Assembly (NCBI RefSeq): GCF_000519305.1
Contig: NZ_KI912610.1
Span: 1,273,949 to 1,337,948, forward strand
DNA from: Mesorhizobium ciceri WSM4083
GTDB taxonomy: Bacteria > Pseudomonadota > Alphaproteobacteria > Rhizobiales > Rhizobiaceae
DNA length: 64,000 nucleotides
Direction: 5' to 3'
Shown: in pieces, positions 9,563 through 18,448 of the stretch
How positions within the stretch are numbered: the first letter of the stretch is position 1
Layout: each line of letters opens with the position of its first letter
Made by a program: the position numbers and the translations under genes
Notes under the pieces: model-generated
Databases searched by the model: none
What the model was told of the DNA's origin: nothing
What the model saw: only the letters and a program-made list of their open reading frames with translations

Positions 9563-11142
9563 GCGGCTGGTCTCGATATGGTCCGGCGCGGGGCGGCGAG
9601 ACGCATGATGGCCTCCTCGCTGGCCGCATCGCGGGAAAGAATGCCTGTCTGGCGGCCATCGGCCATCACCAGGATGCGGTCGGAGAGGTGCAGCAGCTCC
9701 GGCAGTTCGGAGCTGATGACGGCGATGGCGAGGCCGTCGCGCGCCAGCTTGAAGATCAGGTCGTAGATCTCGCGCTTGGCGCCGACATCGATGCCGCGCG
9801 TCGGCTCGTCCAGCAGCAGCACCCTCGGCCTGGTCGCCAGCCACTTGCCGATGACGACCTTCTGCTGGTTACCGCCGGACAGCGTGCCGGCAGGCTGGTC
9901 GATGTCCCGGCAGCGGATGCCTAGGGCCTTGACCGCCTGCCGCGCCAGCCCCTGCTCGCCGGACAGCGAGCGGATGCCGAAGCGGGCCAGCGAACCGACC
10001 AGCGGCAGCGCGACATTGTCCGCGATCGAAGCCTGCAGATGCAGCCCTTGCGTCTTGCGGTCTTCGGTCACCAGCGCAATGCCCAGCCGCCTTGCATCGC
10101 GGGGCGAACGGATATCCACGGGCTGGCCGTCGATACGGATTTCGCCGCCGGTGCGGCCATCGCTCGAGCCGAAGATCGCTTCCAGGATCTCGGTGCGGCC
10201 CGAACCCAGCAGCCCGCCAATGCCGAGGATTTCTCCAGCGGCAAGATCGAAGCCGACGCCGTCGATCACCGTGCGCCAGCCATGCGCATCGGGCTTAGAC
10301 AGCGACAGGTTTTCGACCGAAAGCACGGTATTGCCGCTGGTGTTACGCTCTTCCTGGGAGGAAGCGAGCAGGTTGCGGCCGACCATCGCCGAAATGATCG
10401 CATCTTCGTCGAGCCTGGCCATCGGCTCGGTCAGCACATGGCGGCCGTCGCGAAACACGGTGACGCGGTTGGCCAGATGCATGACCTCGTCGATGCGGTG
10501 CGAGATGTAGACGATGGCGACGCCGCTGTCGGCAAGCTGGCGGATGATGCGGAACAGCCGCTGGCATTCGGCCGGCGACAGCGCCGAGGTCGGCTCGTCC
10601 ATGATCAGGATCCGCGCCGACATCGACAATGCCTTGGCGATCTCGACCAGTTGCTGCTCGCCGACACGCAGGGCGCCGACGCGGGCCTGCGGATCGAGCT
10701 CGATGCCGAGCCGCTGCAGCAAAGCGCCCGCCGCGCGGCTGCTTGCCTTGCGGTCGACGATCAACCCGGCGATCAGCTTCTCGCGGCCAAGGAAGATGTT
10801 GTCGGCGACGCTGAGTTCGGGCACCAGGTTGAGTTCCTGATGAATGATGGCAATACCGGCATCCTCGGCGTCGCGCACGCCTGCGAAGCTGACGGGACGG
10901 CCATCGACGCTGACCGTGCCGTCATAGCCGGTGTAGACGCCGGAGAGGATCTTCATCAGCGTCGACTTGCCGGCGCCGTTCTCGCCCATCAAGGCATGAA
11001 CCTCGCCGCGCCGCAGCTCGAAGCCGACATCGACCAGGGCGGCGATGCCGCCGAAGCTCTTGGAGATGCGCTCGGCGCTCAGAACGGTGTCCGACCGATC
11101 GGCCGCACCGTGCTCCGGGGAAAGGGAATTGCTCTCTTTCAT
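9559..11142 (-). CDS. sugar ABC transporter ATPase with two ABC domains (RbsA type)
   Basis: 527 residues from ATG 11142, which has GGAGG upstream; an in-frame start at 11184 would add 14 residues without a better site. The first ABC domain has Walker A GENGAGKST and MDEPTSAL; the second has the degenerate nucleotide loop GLLGSGRTE and the signature LSGGNQQKVVIGKWL, then LDEPTRGIDVG. This duplicated layout with one weakened site is standard for ribose/galactose-type importers. It is the first gene of the operon, with a LacI-type operator just upstream. Confidence 0.9.
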   Translation of the reverse strand: MKESNSLSPEHGAADRSDTVLSAERISKSFGGIAALVDVGFELRRGEVHALMGENGAGKSTLMKILSGVYTGYDGTVSVDGRPVSFAGVRDAEDAGIAIIHQELNLVPELSVADNIFLGREKLIAGLIVDRKASSRAAGALLQRLGIELDPQARVGALRVGEQQLVEIAKALSMSARILIMDEPTSALSPAECQRLFRIIRQLADSGVAIVYISHRIDEVMHLANRVTVFRDGRHVLTEPMARLDEDAIISAMVGRNLLASSQEERNTSGNTVLSVENLSLSKPDAHGWRTVIDGVGFDLAAGEILGIGGLLGSGRTEILEAIFGSSDGRTGGEIRIDGQPVDIRSPRDARRLGIALVTEDRKTQGLHLQASIADNVALPLVGSLARFGIRSLSGEQGLARQAVKALGIRCRDIDQPAGTLSGGNQQKVVIGKWLATRPRVLLLDEPTRGIDVGAKREIYDLIFKLARDGLAIAVISSELPELLHLSDRILVMADGRQTGILSRDAASEEAIMRLAAPRRTISRPAA

Positions 11143-11194
11143 GACAATGGCGGCCTCCCTTCCGTCGTCGTCAACTTCCCGCAAACGCTAATCT

Positions 11195-11202
11195 AAACGT
11201 TT
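11195..11202. promoter_or_regulatory. LacI-family operator in front of the sugar transporter operon
   Basis: AAACGTTT, within CTAAACGTTTCGA, is a CG-centred palindrome of the type bound by LacI/GalR proteins. It lies about 50 nt upstream of the ATPase start and shares its core with a second site before the lacI-type gene itself. Confidence 0.55.
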
Positions 11203-11299
11203 CGATCATGTCAAGCCGATATAGGGTGCTGCAAGTTTGATGCATTTCGATTCTTGCTTAAAAGGACAGGATTCCGTACGTATTGACCGGCAAGGGTGG

Positions 11300-11311
11300 C
11301 GAAACGTTTCG
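11300..11311. promoter_or_regulatory. LacI-family operator in front of the regulator gene
   Basis: CGAAACGTTTCG is a perfect 12-bp palindrome lying 3 nt before the proposed ATG of the LacI-type gene. It matches the core at 11195 and suggests autoregulation together with control of the transporter. Confidence 0.6.
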
Positions 11312-11314
11312 AAA

Positions 11315-12382
11315 ATGACAGCGTCAAGGCAAAAAAAACACCGGAAATCCACCGCCCCCACAATGCTTCATGTGGCTGAAGCGGCGCGTGTTTCTGTCGC
11401 CACCGTTTCGGCGCTGATCAATGGCACGGCGACGGTCAGCCCGGAGCTTAGCCAGCGCATCGAACAGGCGATCCGCGATATCGGCTACAAGCGCAACGCG
11501 ATCGCCCGCAGCCTGAAGATGGGCACGACCCGCACGATCGGGCTGACCGTGCCGCACATCACCAATCCATTCTTCACCGATGTCGTCTCGGTCATCCAGC
11601 AGGCCTTCGATCGGGCCGGCTATGCCGTCATGCTGTGCTGCACGGACGAGGATTTGAACACCCAGGACGATCAGATCAAGCTGCTGCTCGACCGCATGGT
11701 CGACGGGCTGATCGTGGCGCGCGTCGGCGACGGCGCGATCCTCAAGCGGATCGTCGACGACGCCAACGTGCCGGTCGTGCTGCTCGATCGTATCTGCAAA
11801 GGCGTCGACACCGATGCCGTGGTGCTCGACAACCAGCGCGCGGTGTTCGACGCCATCACCTATCTGATCAATCTTGGCCACCGGCGGATCGGCTACATCA
11901 CCGGCACGTCGGACATCTCGCCGATGCATGACCGCATGGCGGGATACCGCGAGGCGCTTCACGCCGCTGGCCTGCCGATCGCCGAGGAGCTGATCCGCTT
12001 CGGCAATTTCCACGAGATCGACGGCTACAACGCCACTATGCAGATGCTTTCCTCGCATGATAGGCCAAGCGCGATCTTCTCGGCCAACAACCCGATGGTG
12101 ATCGGCACCATGAAGGCGATCCGCGACATCGGCCTGTCCTGCCCGGAAGACATTTCAGTCGCCTGCTTCGACGATTTCCCCTGGTCCGACGTGTTCCAGC
12201 CGCAGCTGACCACGGTCGCCCAGCCGGTGCAGGCGATCGGCGAACAAGCGGCCAATCTGCTTCTCGATCGTCTCGCCGGCAACAGGGACGCGCCGCCGCG
12301 CAAACTGGTGCTCAAGGGCCGGCTGATGATCCGCAATTCATGCCGCCCGCTGGGAGCGATTGCGCAGAGCATGAGCGCATAG
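11315..12382 (+). CDS. LacI family transcriptional regulator of the adjacent sugar transporter
   Basis: 355 residues. A LacI helix-turn-helix is at the N-terminus (MLHVAEAARVSVATVSALINGTATVSPELSQRI) followed by the hinge helix (RNAIARSLKMG) and a periplasmic-binding-like effector domain (TRTIGLTVPHITNPFFTDVV, and a C-terminal TTVAQPVQAIGEQAANLLLDRL). The ATG at 11315 is chosen because the DNA-binding domain starts shortly after; no clean ribosome site precedes it, and an in-frame ATG at 11237 remains possible. It is divergent from the transporter operon, with matching palindromes before both genes. The effector is probably the transported sugar. Confidence 0.88.
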   Translation: MTASRQKKHRKSTAPTMLHVAEAARVSVATVSALINGTATVSPELSQRIEQAIRDIGYKRNAIARSLKMGTTRTIGLTVPHITNPFFTDVVSVIQQAFDRAGYAVMLCCTDEDLNTQDDQIKLLLDRMVDGLIVARVGDGAILKRIVDDANVPVVLLDRICKGVDTDAVVLDNQRAVFDAITYLINLGHRRIGYITGTSDISPMHDRMAGYREALHAAGLPIAEELIRFGNFHEIDGYNATMQMLSSHDRPSAIFSANNPMVIGTMKAIRDIGLSCPEDISVACFDDFPWSDVFQPQLTTVAQPVQAIGEQAANLLLDRLAGNRDAPPRKLVLKGRLMIRNSCRPLGAIAQSMSA

Positions 12383-12400
12383 TTTTTCGCCCAGGCGCTA

Positions 12401-13402
12401 TCAGGCCGCCTGCGACAGGGATTTGTGCGCCTCGGCCAGGATCTCGAACGACCGCACCCGCGCCGCATGATCAAACATCTGCGCGGTGACCATCAGTTCG
12501 TCGGCGCCGGTGCGGCGCACGAAGGCGTCGATGCCTTGCCGCACTGTTTCCGGGGAGCCTACGACGGCGCAGGACAGGGCCTGGCCGAGCATTGTCTTTG
12601 CCATCGGATCGAGATCGCGGTCATAGTTCTCGACAGGCGGCGGCAGCCGGCCGGCCCGGCCGGTGCGCAGATTGACGAAAGCCTGCTGCAGCGAGGTGAA
12701 CAACAAACGGGCCTCCGCATCGGTGGGCGCGGCAAAGACGTTGAGGCCAAGCATGACATGCGGCTTGTCGAGCTGCTCGGACGGCTGGAAGCGCGAGCGG
12801 TAGACGTCCAGCGCGTGATCCAGCTCCGCCGGCGCGAAATGCGAGGCGAAGGCATAGGGCAGGCCGAGCATGGCGGCGAGCTGCGCGCCGTAGAGGCTGG
12901 AGCCGAGGATCCAGACCGGCACGTCCTGGCCTTCGCCGGGCACGGCGCGGATGCGTTGGCCTTCCTCGGCCGGCTGGAAATAGCCCATCAGCTCGACGAC
13001 ATCCTGCGGGAAATTGTCGACGCCAGCTTCAAGATTACGGCGCAGCGCCCGCGCGGTGCCCATGTCGGTGCCGGGCGCCCGGCCGATGCCGAGATCGATG
13101 CGGCCCGGATGCAGGGCGGCCAGCGTGCCGAACTGCTCGGCAATCACCAGCGGCGCATGGTTGGGCAGCATGATGCCGCCGGCACCGACACGAATGGTCT
13201 TCGTGCCACCGGCGACATGGGCGATGACGACCGCGGTTGCCGCGCTGGCGATCCCCGGCATGTTGTGATGCTCGGCCAGCCAGTAGCGCTTGTAGCCGAG
13301 CCGCTCGGCATGGCGGGCAAGATCGAGCGAGTTGGCCAGCGACTGCGAGGCATCGCTGCCTTCGACGATCGGCGACAGGTCGAGAACGGAAAGGTCGGTC
13401 AT
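12401..13402 (-). CDS. LLM-class flavin-dependent oxidoreductase (luciferase-like)
   Basis: 333 residues with the TIM-barrel features of the bacterial-luciferase-like family: [16 protein letters not shown], the phosphate-binding [17 protein letters not shown], and the C-terminal [15 protein letters not shown]. This pattern fits the MsnO8-type subgroup. Such enzymes use reduced FMN and oxygen, or F420, on varied substrates; nothing nearby reveals the substrate. It stands alone, convergent with the LacI-type gene. Confidence 0.85.
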   Translation of the reverse strand: MTDLSVLDLSPIVEGSDASQSLANSLDLARHAERLGYKRYWLAEHHNMPGIASAATAVVIAHVAGGTKTIRVGAGGIMLPNHAPLVIAEQFGTLAALHPGRIDLGIGRAPGTDMGTARALRRNLEAGVDNFPQDVVELMGYFQPAEEGQRIRAVPGEGQDVPVWILGSSLYGAQLAAMLGLPYAFASHFAPAELDHALDVYRSRFQPSEQLDKPHVMLGLNVFAAPTDAEARLLFTSLQQAFVNLRTGRAGRLPPPVENYDRDLDPMAKTMLGQALSCAVVGSPETVRQGIDAFVRRTGADELMVTAQMFDHAARVRSFEILAEAHKSLSQAA

Positions 13403-13470
13403 GAACGGTATCCTGTGTCAGGACCGCATGTAGGAAGCGCCCGGCGACGCCGCAAATTCAAAAATATTGA

Positions 13471-14640
13471 TCAACCTTTCGCGGGTTCGGTATCGGCGTC
13501 GTCGTCCTCCTCGACGACGGTCGCCTGTTGCGCGGCGAGAAAATTGCCGACGTGGCTCAGCCCATCGAAATGATCGCAGAACACCTTGATGACGACCAGG
13601 AGAGGCACCGCCATCAGGGCGCCGACGAAGCCCCACAGCCATGACCAGAAGGCGATGGCGATGAAGATTGCCACGGCGTTGATCTCGAGGCGCCGGCCGA
13701 CCACCATCGGTGTGACGAACTGGCCTTCGACGATGTCGCACAAGATCACGAAGGCCGGCGCCAGCAGCGCGTAGGCGACCGTGTCGAAGCTGATCAGCGC
13801 CATGATCGTGACAAGCACGATGGTGATCAGCGCTCCGACATAGGGCAGGAAGTTGAGCAGGGCGGCAGCAACCCCCCACACCAGCGGATTTGGCATGCCG
13901 AGCGCCCACAGACCAAGGGCGATGACCGTGCCGAGGCCGGCATTGATGATGGTGACGGTGAGCAGATAGTGCGAGATTTCGCGCTCGACGTCATAGACGA
14001 CGCGCAGCGCCCGCTTCTTTTCGCTGAGACGTGCGAAGGACTGGATGATCTTTTCATAGAACATCGTGCCGGACGCGAGCAGGAACAGCGACAGCACGAA
14101 GATGATGGTCAGGCTTGTTCCCGCCGACAGGATGTTGCTGGCCGCCGCCGACATCATGCCGGACTGCGCCACCGCTACCTTCTGGATGCCCGGCTCCTGC
14201 GAGGTCTCGGTCAGCTGTTCGATCTGGTGCGAAATCTGCATGATCTTTTCGAACGGTCGCCGCAATTGCGCCAGCCTTTCGGCGAGCTGCTGGCCGATCG
14301 ACGAGGTGTTGTTGATGAGGTCGATGATGGGGCTGCTGAGCAAATAGCCGGCACTGGCAAAGATGCAGACCGACAACAGCACCAGAAGGGTCGCCGAAAT
14401 CACTTCGGGGATGCCGTGCTTGCGCAGCAGCCGAACGATCGGGGTCAGCGTCAGCGCCAGCAGGAAAGCCAGCATGACCGGCATGAAGAAGGCGCGGGCG
14501 AAATAGAGCGCGTAGATGGCCATGAACAGGAAGATGCCGACGAGCAGAGAACGCATCAGATGCGTGTCGGCGCGAGCCGCGACGCGCGAATCCGACTCTT
14601 CGGCGACGCCTGCGCGCAAAGCGGCGGGTTCGGCTTTCAT
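13471..14640 (-). CDS. AI-2E family transporter (PerM/YdiK type membrane protein)
   Basis: 389 residues with about eight hydrophobic segments and the conserved core of the UPF0118/AI-2E exporter family (ALGMPNPLVWGVAAALLNFLPYVGA, then VTPMVVGRRLEINAVAIF). A long soluble loop (about 125-190) follows the third helix. The acidic tail EEDDDADTEP is cytoplasmic. ATG 14640 has GAGGGA five bases upstream; GTG 14643 is an alternative. Members have been linked to autoinducer-2 export or ion/proton exchange, and nothing here decides between these. Confidence 0.85.
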   Translation of the reverse strand: MKAEPAALRAGVAEESDSRVAARADTHLMRSLLVGIFLFMAIYALYFARAFFMPVMLAFLLALTLTPIVRLLRKHGIPEVISATLLVLLSVCIFASAGYLLSSPIIDLINNTSSIGQQLAERLAQLRRPFEKIMQISHQIEQLTETSQEPGIQKVAVAQSGMMSAAASNILSAGTSLTIIFVLSLFLLASGTMFYEKIIQSFARLSEKKRALRVVYDVEREISHYLLTVTIINAGLGTVIALGLWALGMPNPLVWGVAAALLNFLPYVGALITIVLVTIMALISFDTVAYALLAPAFVILCDIVEGQFVTPMVVGRRLEINAVAIFIAIAFWSWLWGFVGALMAVPLLVVIKVFCDHFDGLSHVGNFLAAQQATVVEEDDDADTEPAKG

Positions 14641-14754
14641 CACGGTCCCTCAGCGGCGCACCGCAATTGGTGCGATCCCTCGACGGAAAACGCCGGCATG
14701 GCTTCAAGGTTCCGTTAGCCGGCAAGGCCCGCGCCCGCTTGCCTTGCCGTTGGC

Positions 14755-15816
14755 TCAGGCGACCGGCGCTGCCGGTGCCGGTTCAGCCCTGGCTGTTTCC
14801 TTGCGCACGATCGGCGCCACCCTGGTGCCGTAGAGTTCGATCGCCTTCATGATCTTGGCATGCGGCATGGTGCCGATCGCCATCTGCAGCAGGAAGCGGT
14901 CATTGCCGAAGATCTTGTGCTGGGCGACGATCTTCTCGGCCACCTGCTCGGGACTGCCGACGAACAAGGCACCGTTCGGGCCGCGCGACTGGTCGAAATG
15001 CGCCCGCGATGTCGGCCCCCAGCCGCGCTCGCGGCCGATGCGGTTCATCACTTCCGCCTGCGGGCCGTAGAAGTCGTCAGCCGCCTGCTCCGTCGTTTCG
15101 GCGATGAAGCCGTGCACGTTGATGCTGGTGGCAAGGCCCGCCGGATTGCTGCCGGCGCGCTTGGCGGCCTCACGGTAAAGATCGAACAGCGGCGCGAAAC
15201 GCGCCGGCTCGCCGCCAATGATGGCGAGCGCCAGCGGCAGGCCGAGCGCACCAGCGCGGGCGGCAGACTGTGGCGTGCCGCCAATGGCGATCCAGACCGG
15301 TAGCCTGTCCTGGAAGGGCCGGGGATAAACGCCGCGATCGTCGATCGGCGCGCGCAGATTGCCGGACCAGGTGACCTTAACGCTGTCGCGGATGGCAAGC
15401 AAAAGGTCGAGCTTTTCGGCGAACAGCTCGTCATAGTCCTCGAGATTGTAGCCGAACAGCGGGAAGGATTCGATGAACGAGCCGCGCCCGGCCATGATCT
15501 CGGCGCGGCCGCCAGACAGAAGATCGAGCGTGGCAAATTGCTGGAAAACGCGCACCGGGTCATCGGAAGACAGAACGGTGACGGCACTGGTCAGCTTGAT
15601 GCGCTTCGAGCGCTCGGCCGCCGCAGCCAGAGCCACGACCGGTGCGGAGGCGGCATAGTCGGGCCGGTGATGCTCGCCGAGGCCGAAGACGTCGAGGCCG
15701 ACCTGATCGGCCAGCTCGACCTCCTCGATCAGGTTGCGCAGCCGCTCATGCGGGCCGATGGCGCCGGGGCCCGGCTGCGGGCTGACGTCGGCGAAGGTGT
15801 AGAGACCGAGTTCCAT
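14755..15816 (-). CDS. LLM-class flavin-dependent oxidoreductase
   Basis: 353 residues. The barrel motifs [17 protein letters not shown] and [26 protein letters not shown] mark a luciferase-like monooxygenase, different from the one at 12401-13402, and [15 protein letters not shown] lies in the C-terminal part. The tail is rich in Ala and Pro. The start at 15816 has AGGATG upstream. The role is not predictable beyond a flavin-dependent oxidoreductase. Confidence 0.85.
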   Translation of the reverse strand: MELGLYTFADVSPQPGPGAIGPHERLRNLIEEVELADQVGLDVFGLGEHHRPDYAASAPVVALAAAAERSKRIKLTSAVTVLSSDDPVRVFQQFATLDLLSGGRAEIMAGRGSFIESFPLFGYNLEDYDELFAEKLDLLLAIRDSVKVTWSGNLRAPIDDRGVYPRPFQDRLPVWIAIGGTPQSAARAGALGLPLALAIIGGEPARFAPLFDLYREAAKRAGSNPAGLATSINVHGFIAETTEQAADDFYGPQAEVMNRIGRERGWGPTSRAHFDQSRGPNGALFVGSPEQVAEKIVAQHKIFGNDRFLLQMAIGTMPHAKIMKAIELYGTRVAPIVRKETARAEPAPAAPVA

Positions 15817-15928
15817 CTAATGTCATCCTGATGTTGGAATTTGCCGCTAGACGTAGCCATCCGCCAACCTCGCCGCCAGAGGGGCGACGGTGAACAGTGC
15901 ATGTCGTTTTCGGTTCTATCTCTTCGTC

Positions 15929-15971
15929 GCAATTCCCAAGGGAAAGCGCTGCATACTTTTCCTGGAATTGC
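15929..15971. repeat. dispersed imperfect palindrome, type B
   Basis: Begins GCAATTCCCAAGGGAAAG and ends TTTTCCTGGAATTGC, so the ends pair and an inner GGGAAAG can also pair with CTTTTCC. A second copy lies at 42767-42833. It is in the gap between the LLM gene and the DUF6481 gene. Confidence 0.6.
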
Positions 15972-16093
15972 CTCTAAAGGCGTCTCCCGGCTGCAACAGC
16001 CGACAATTTCATGGCTGCCATGCCGTTTTGGCGCTTGAACTCTCGGTTTTCGCGCGTATGTAAGCGTCGCGAATTGACTTCAGGGAAGTGGAC

Positions 16094-16522
16094 TTGGCTA
16101 TCTACAGGGAAAAAGACGTTTTCGAGCGGCGCAATGCCGCAAACGAGGCAAAGAAGGCGCTCCTCGAGCGCTTCAAGGCAAAGCCGGCGGCGGATGATCC
16201 CGCAGTGCTGGCGCGGCAGGCTGAACGCAAGGCGATCCTTGCGGCTCGCGAAATCCGCGAGGCCGAAAAGGCCCGGCTGAAGCAGGAGAAGCTGGCACGC
16301 GAAGCGGTCGAGAAGGCCGAGCGCGAGGCAGCAGCCGAAGCGGCACGTATCGCCGCCGAGGAAGCTGCGCAGGCTGAGGCCAAGATTCGGGAATCCGAAG
16401 AGAACGAGCGCATCGCCCGTTTTCTGGCCGATGAAGCCGAGCGCAAGGCCAAGCGTGACGCGCGTTATGCGGCACGCAAGCAGCGCACCGGCAGAACGCC
16501 TCCGGGCTTCTCCGCCCGCTAG
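16094..16522 (+). CDS. DUF6481 family coiled-coil protein
   Basis: 142 residues, almost wholly Ala, Glu, Lys and Arg with long uninterrupted helical heptads from about 20 to 125, ending in a basic RKQRTGRTPPGFSAR tail. It matches the small rhizobial DUF6481 group by eye. TTG at 16094 sits 7 nt after AGGGA, a proper spacing, while the GTG at 16088 is too close to that site, so TTG is preferred. No signal or membrane segment. Function unknown. Confidence 0.7.
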   Translation: MAIYREKDVFERRNAANEAKKALLERFKAKPAADDPAVLARQAERKAILAAREIREAEKARLKQEKLAREAVEKAEREAAAEAARIAAEEAAQAEAKIRESEENERIARFLADEAERKAKRDARYAARKQRTGRTPPGFSAR

Positions 16523-16593
16523 CCTTCAGGCTGCGAAGCAATCTGCTTCGAGTATCAGGGTCGCCTCGCAGCGGCCCTGAACGTGTTTGTCCC

Positions 16594-16641
16594 ATGCATG
16601 TCGCCCAAAAGTGGTCCCGGTTTTGGGAGGACGACATGCAT
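16594..16641. repeat. dispersed imperfect palindrome, type A
   Basis: Ends ATGCATGTCG and CGACATGCAT are exact inverse complements; CCCAAAA and TTTTGGG form an inner stem. The reverse complement closely matches 38100-38144, and the core resembles 29482-29528. It lies between the convergent DUF6481 and SMR genes and may act as a terminator or a bacterial interspersed element. Confidence 0.65.
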
Positions 16642-16658
16642 AGAAACAAGAAGCGCCA

Positions 16659-16973
16659 TCAGGCGGCGAACTTCAGTCCCATGATGCCGCAGACGATGAG
16701 CGCGATGCAGGCCAGCCTGATCGCGGTGGCCGGTTCGCCGAGCAGCCAGATGCCGAGCAATGCCGTACCGACTGTGCCGATGCCGGTCCACACCGCATAG
16801 GCAGTGCCAACGGGCAGCGCCTTCAACGCCAGGCCGAGCAGAGTGAGGCTGACGACCATCGAGGCAACGGTCAGCACGGTCGGCACCAGCTTCGAGAAGC
16901 CATCGGTGTATTTGAGGCCGATTGCCCAGCCGATCTCGAACAGGCCGGCAAGAAAGAGAAGAATCCACGACAT
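16659..16973 (-). CDS. sugE: SMR-family guanidinium exporter (Gdx/SugE)
   Basis: 104 residues with four hydrophobic helices. Glu13, the conserved proton and substrate-binding residue of small multidrug resistance proteins, is in [19 protein letters not shown], the pattern of the SugE/Gdx branch rather than EmrE. It works as an inner-membrane antiporter. ATG 16973 has GGAG eight bases upstream; a TTG two codons earlier is not needed. A guanidine-II riboswitch precedes it, which strongly supports export of guanidinium as the job. Confidence 0.92.
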   Translation of the reverse strand: MSWILLFLAGLFEIGWAIGLKYTDGFSKLVPTVLTVASMVVSLTLLGLALKALPVGTAYAVWTGIGTVGTALLGIWLLGEPATAIRLACIALIVCGIMGLKFAA

Positions 16974-17040
16974 CGACAACGCTCCATCAGAGCATCGGAC
17001 CGAAAAGTGATTTCGGCGCCCGACGATCAGTCAAACAATG

Positions 17041-17086
17041 GCGGGTCGTCCCGTCCGGATTTGGGGAAGCGCGAGGTCGTCCCCGC
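17041..17086 (-). promoter_or_regulatory. guanidine-II (mini-ykkC) riboswitch
   Basis: Read on the minus strand there are two small hairpins with the ACGR loop that defines this class: GCGGGGACGACCTCGC (17086-17071) and CGGGACGACCCG (17053-17042), separated by about 17 nt. Both have GGG-ACGA-CC(C/T), the class consensus. It lies some 68 nt before the SugE start and just after a sigma-70-like promoter. Guanidine binding is expected to turn on exporter expression. Confidence 0.88.
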
Positions 17087-17092
17087 CACGCC

Positions 17093-17120
17093 AATATAGG
17101 AATTTCGGGCGCTCGATCAA
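17093..17120 (-). promoter_or_regulatory. sigma-70-like promoter of the riboswitch and sugE
   Basis: On the minus strand TTGATC (17120-17115) and TATATT (17098-17093) are separated by 16 nt. Transcription would start a few bases before the first riboswitch hairpin, so the leader holds the complete aptamer. Confidence 0.65.
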
Positions 17121-17124
17121 CAGC

Positions 17125-17147
17125 GGCCGGCAACAGTGTCGCCGGCC
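17125..17147. terminator. hairpin after the 41-residue gene
   Basis: GGCCGGC and GCCGGCC enclose a 9-nt loop between the small basic gene and the sugE promoter. There is no T-run, so termination would be by structure only. Confidence 0.4.
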
Positions 17148-17177
17148 GTAATCTTATTGCGAAGTGGGTCGCCGGAC

Positions 17178-17303
17178 CTACTTGTCCTTGAGCTTCATCG
17201 CCTTGACCGGCGGCGCCTTCAGCGCGGGAGCCGGAGCGGGCTTCTTGGCGTCCTTCTTCGGCTTGCGGGCTTCCTTGCCTGCCTTCATCGCACCTTTAGC
17301 CAT
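17178..17303 (-). CDS. small Lys/Ala/Pro-rich protein of 41 residues
   Basis: MAKGAMKAGKEARKPKKDAK opens the product, which ends VKAMKLKDK; nearly a third of the residues are Lys or Arg and the middle is an APAPALKAPP stretch. A perfect AGGAGG lies 9 nt before the ATG, and a strong hairpin (17125-17147) follows the stop, so it looks like a real gene despite its size. Similar short basic proteins occur in rhizobia without known function; nucleic-acid or ribosome association is only a guess from charge. Confidence 0.7.
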   Translation of the reverse strand: MAKGAMKAGKEARKPKKDAKKPAPAPALKAPPVKAMKLKDK

Positions 17304-17513
17304 GATTCGTTCCTCCTGATGTGGAAGCCAAGTGAAACAAGAGAAACGCCCGACCGCAAGGGGTTAGCGACTGCTGCCGCCGTCAGCGGATCGCTTTCAA
17401 CCGGTTTCTAATTTGCTCGTAAACCATGGCGGTCCGTGCCATGGTCATTTTCGCACTGCAGCATCGACCCGTGCCTTCGCCGGGTGATCGTCAGGCAGGC
17501 CGTCAGGACGACA

Positions 17514-18323
17514 ATGCGAATCCACATCGGCTGCGAGATGAGCTTCGACTTTCCTCAGGAAACGCCGCTCATCGCGATGCTGAATGTCCACTATTCGCGT
17601 GCCTCCGATCTCGAGCGGCCGGATTTCCTGATCTCCAATCCGCCGGTGCCTATCGAAAGCTATCGCGACAGTTTCGGCAACTGGTGCAACCGGTTCGTCG
17701 CGCCGCCCGGGCGTTTCACCTTCGGCACCGATGCGGTGATCCGCGATCCCGGCACCTTCGAGATGGGCGACCTGATGGCCTGGCAGCACGAGGTGCGCGA
17801 CCTGCCGGCGGACACGCTGCTGTTTCTGCTGCCCAGCCGTTTTTGCGAAAGCGACCTTCTGGCTGACGAAGCGTGGCGGCTGTTCGGCAACACGCCGCTG
17901 GGCATTCCCCGCGTGCAGGCGGTCTGCGACTTCGTCCACAACCACATCGTTTTCAACTACGGCAATGCACGGCCGACACGCACCGCCGCGGAAGCCTATC
18001 GCGAACAGAGCGGCGTGTGCCGGGACTACGCGCATCTCGCCGTCACCTTCTGCCGGGCGCTCAACATCCCAACGCGCTATTGCACCGGCTACATCAGCGA
18101 CATCGGTATGCCGAAGCCATGGGCGAGCATGGATTTCTGCGCCTGGATGGAAGTCTATCTCGGCGGCCGCTGGCACGTCTTCGACCCGCGCAACAATGCA
18201 CCGCGCATCGGCCGCATCCTGATCGCCTCCGGCCGCGACGCCGCCGACGTGCCGCTGACCCATATATTCGGCCCGGGAACGCTTGCCGGCTTCAAGGTGT
18301 GGACCAGCGAGATCGTCGAGTAG
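17514..18323 (+). CDS. transglutaminase-like family protein with an altered catalytic triad
   Basis: 269 residues. An N-terminal beta domain is followed by the transglutaminase-like core: Cys169 in SGVCRDYAHLAVTFCRALNIP and Asp224 in FDPRNN are present, but the residue before AW, where active enzymes have His (HAWxEVY), is Cys209 (DFCAWMEVY). Related alphaproteobacterial proteins appear to have other residues there as well, so this subgroup may not be a classical cysteine protease or transglutaminase. No signal peptide is seen. ATG 17514 is chosen because the upstream extension is Cys/Arg-rich and unlike the family. Confidence 0.8.
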   Translation: MRIHIGCEMSFDFPQETPLIAMLNVHYSRASDLERPDFLISNPPVPIESYRDSFGNWCNRFVAPPGRFTFGTDAVIRDPGTFEMGDLMAWQHEVRDLPADTLLFLLPSRFCESDLLADEAWRLFGNTPLGIPRVQAVCDFVHNHIVFNYGNARPTRTAAEAYREQSGVCRDYAHLAVTFCRALNIPTRYCTGYISDIGMPKPWASMDFCAWMEVYLGGRWHVFDPRNNAPRIGRILIASGRDAADVPLTHIFGPGTLAGFKVWTSEIVE

Positions 18324-18448
18324 CCGCCGTCTTCCATAGGCGATCTCTCTCGGCCGCTGCCTGGACAACCCGACATTCGTGGGGCGTGATGCCTGTGGAG
18401 CTTTAGCGGCCTGACCGCTAGACTGCGCCTTGAACGGGGACAAATGCC

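Noticed and set aside
12401-15816. quorum-sensing locus from two luciferase-like genes and an AI-2E-type permease
   Set aside because: LLM-class enzymes are very diverse, no luxI/luxR/luxS is present, and the AI-2E name of the permease family does not show autoinducer transport.
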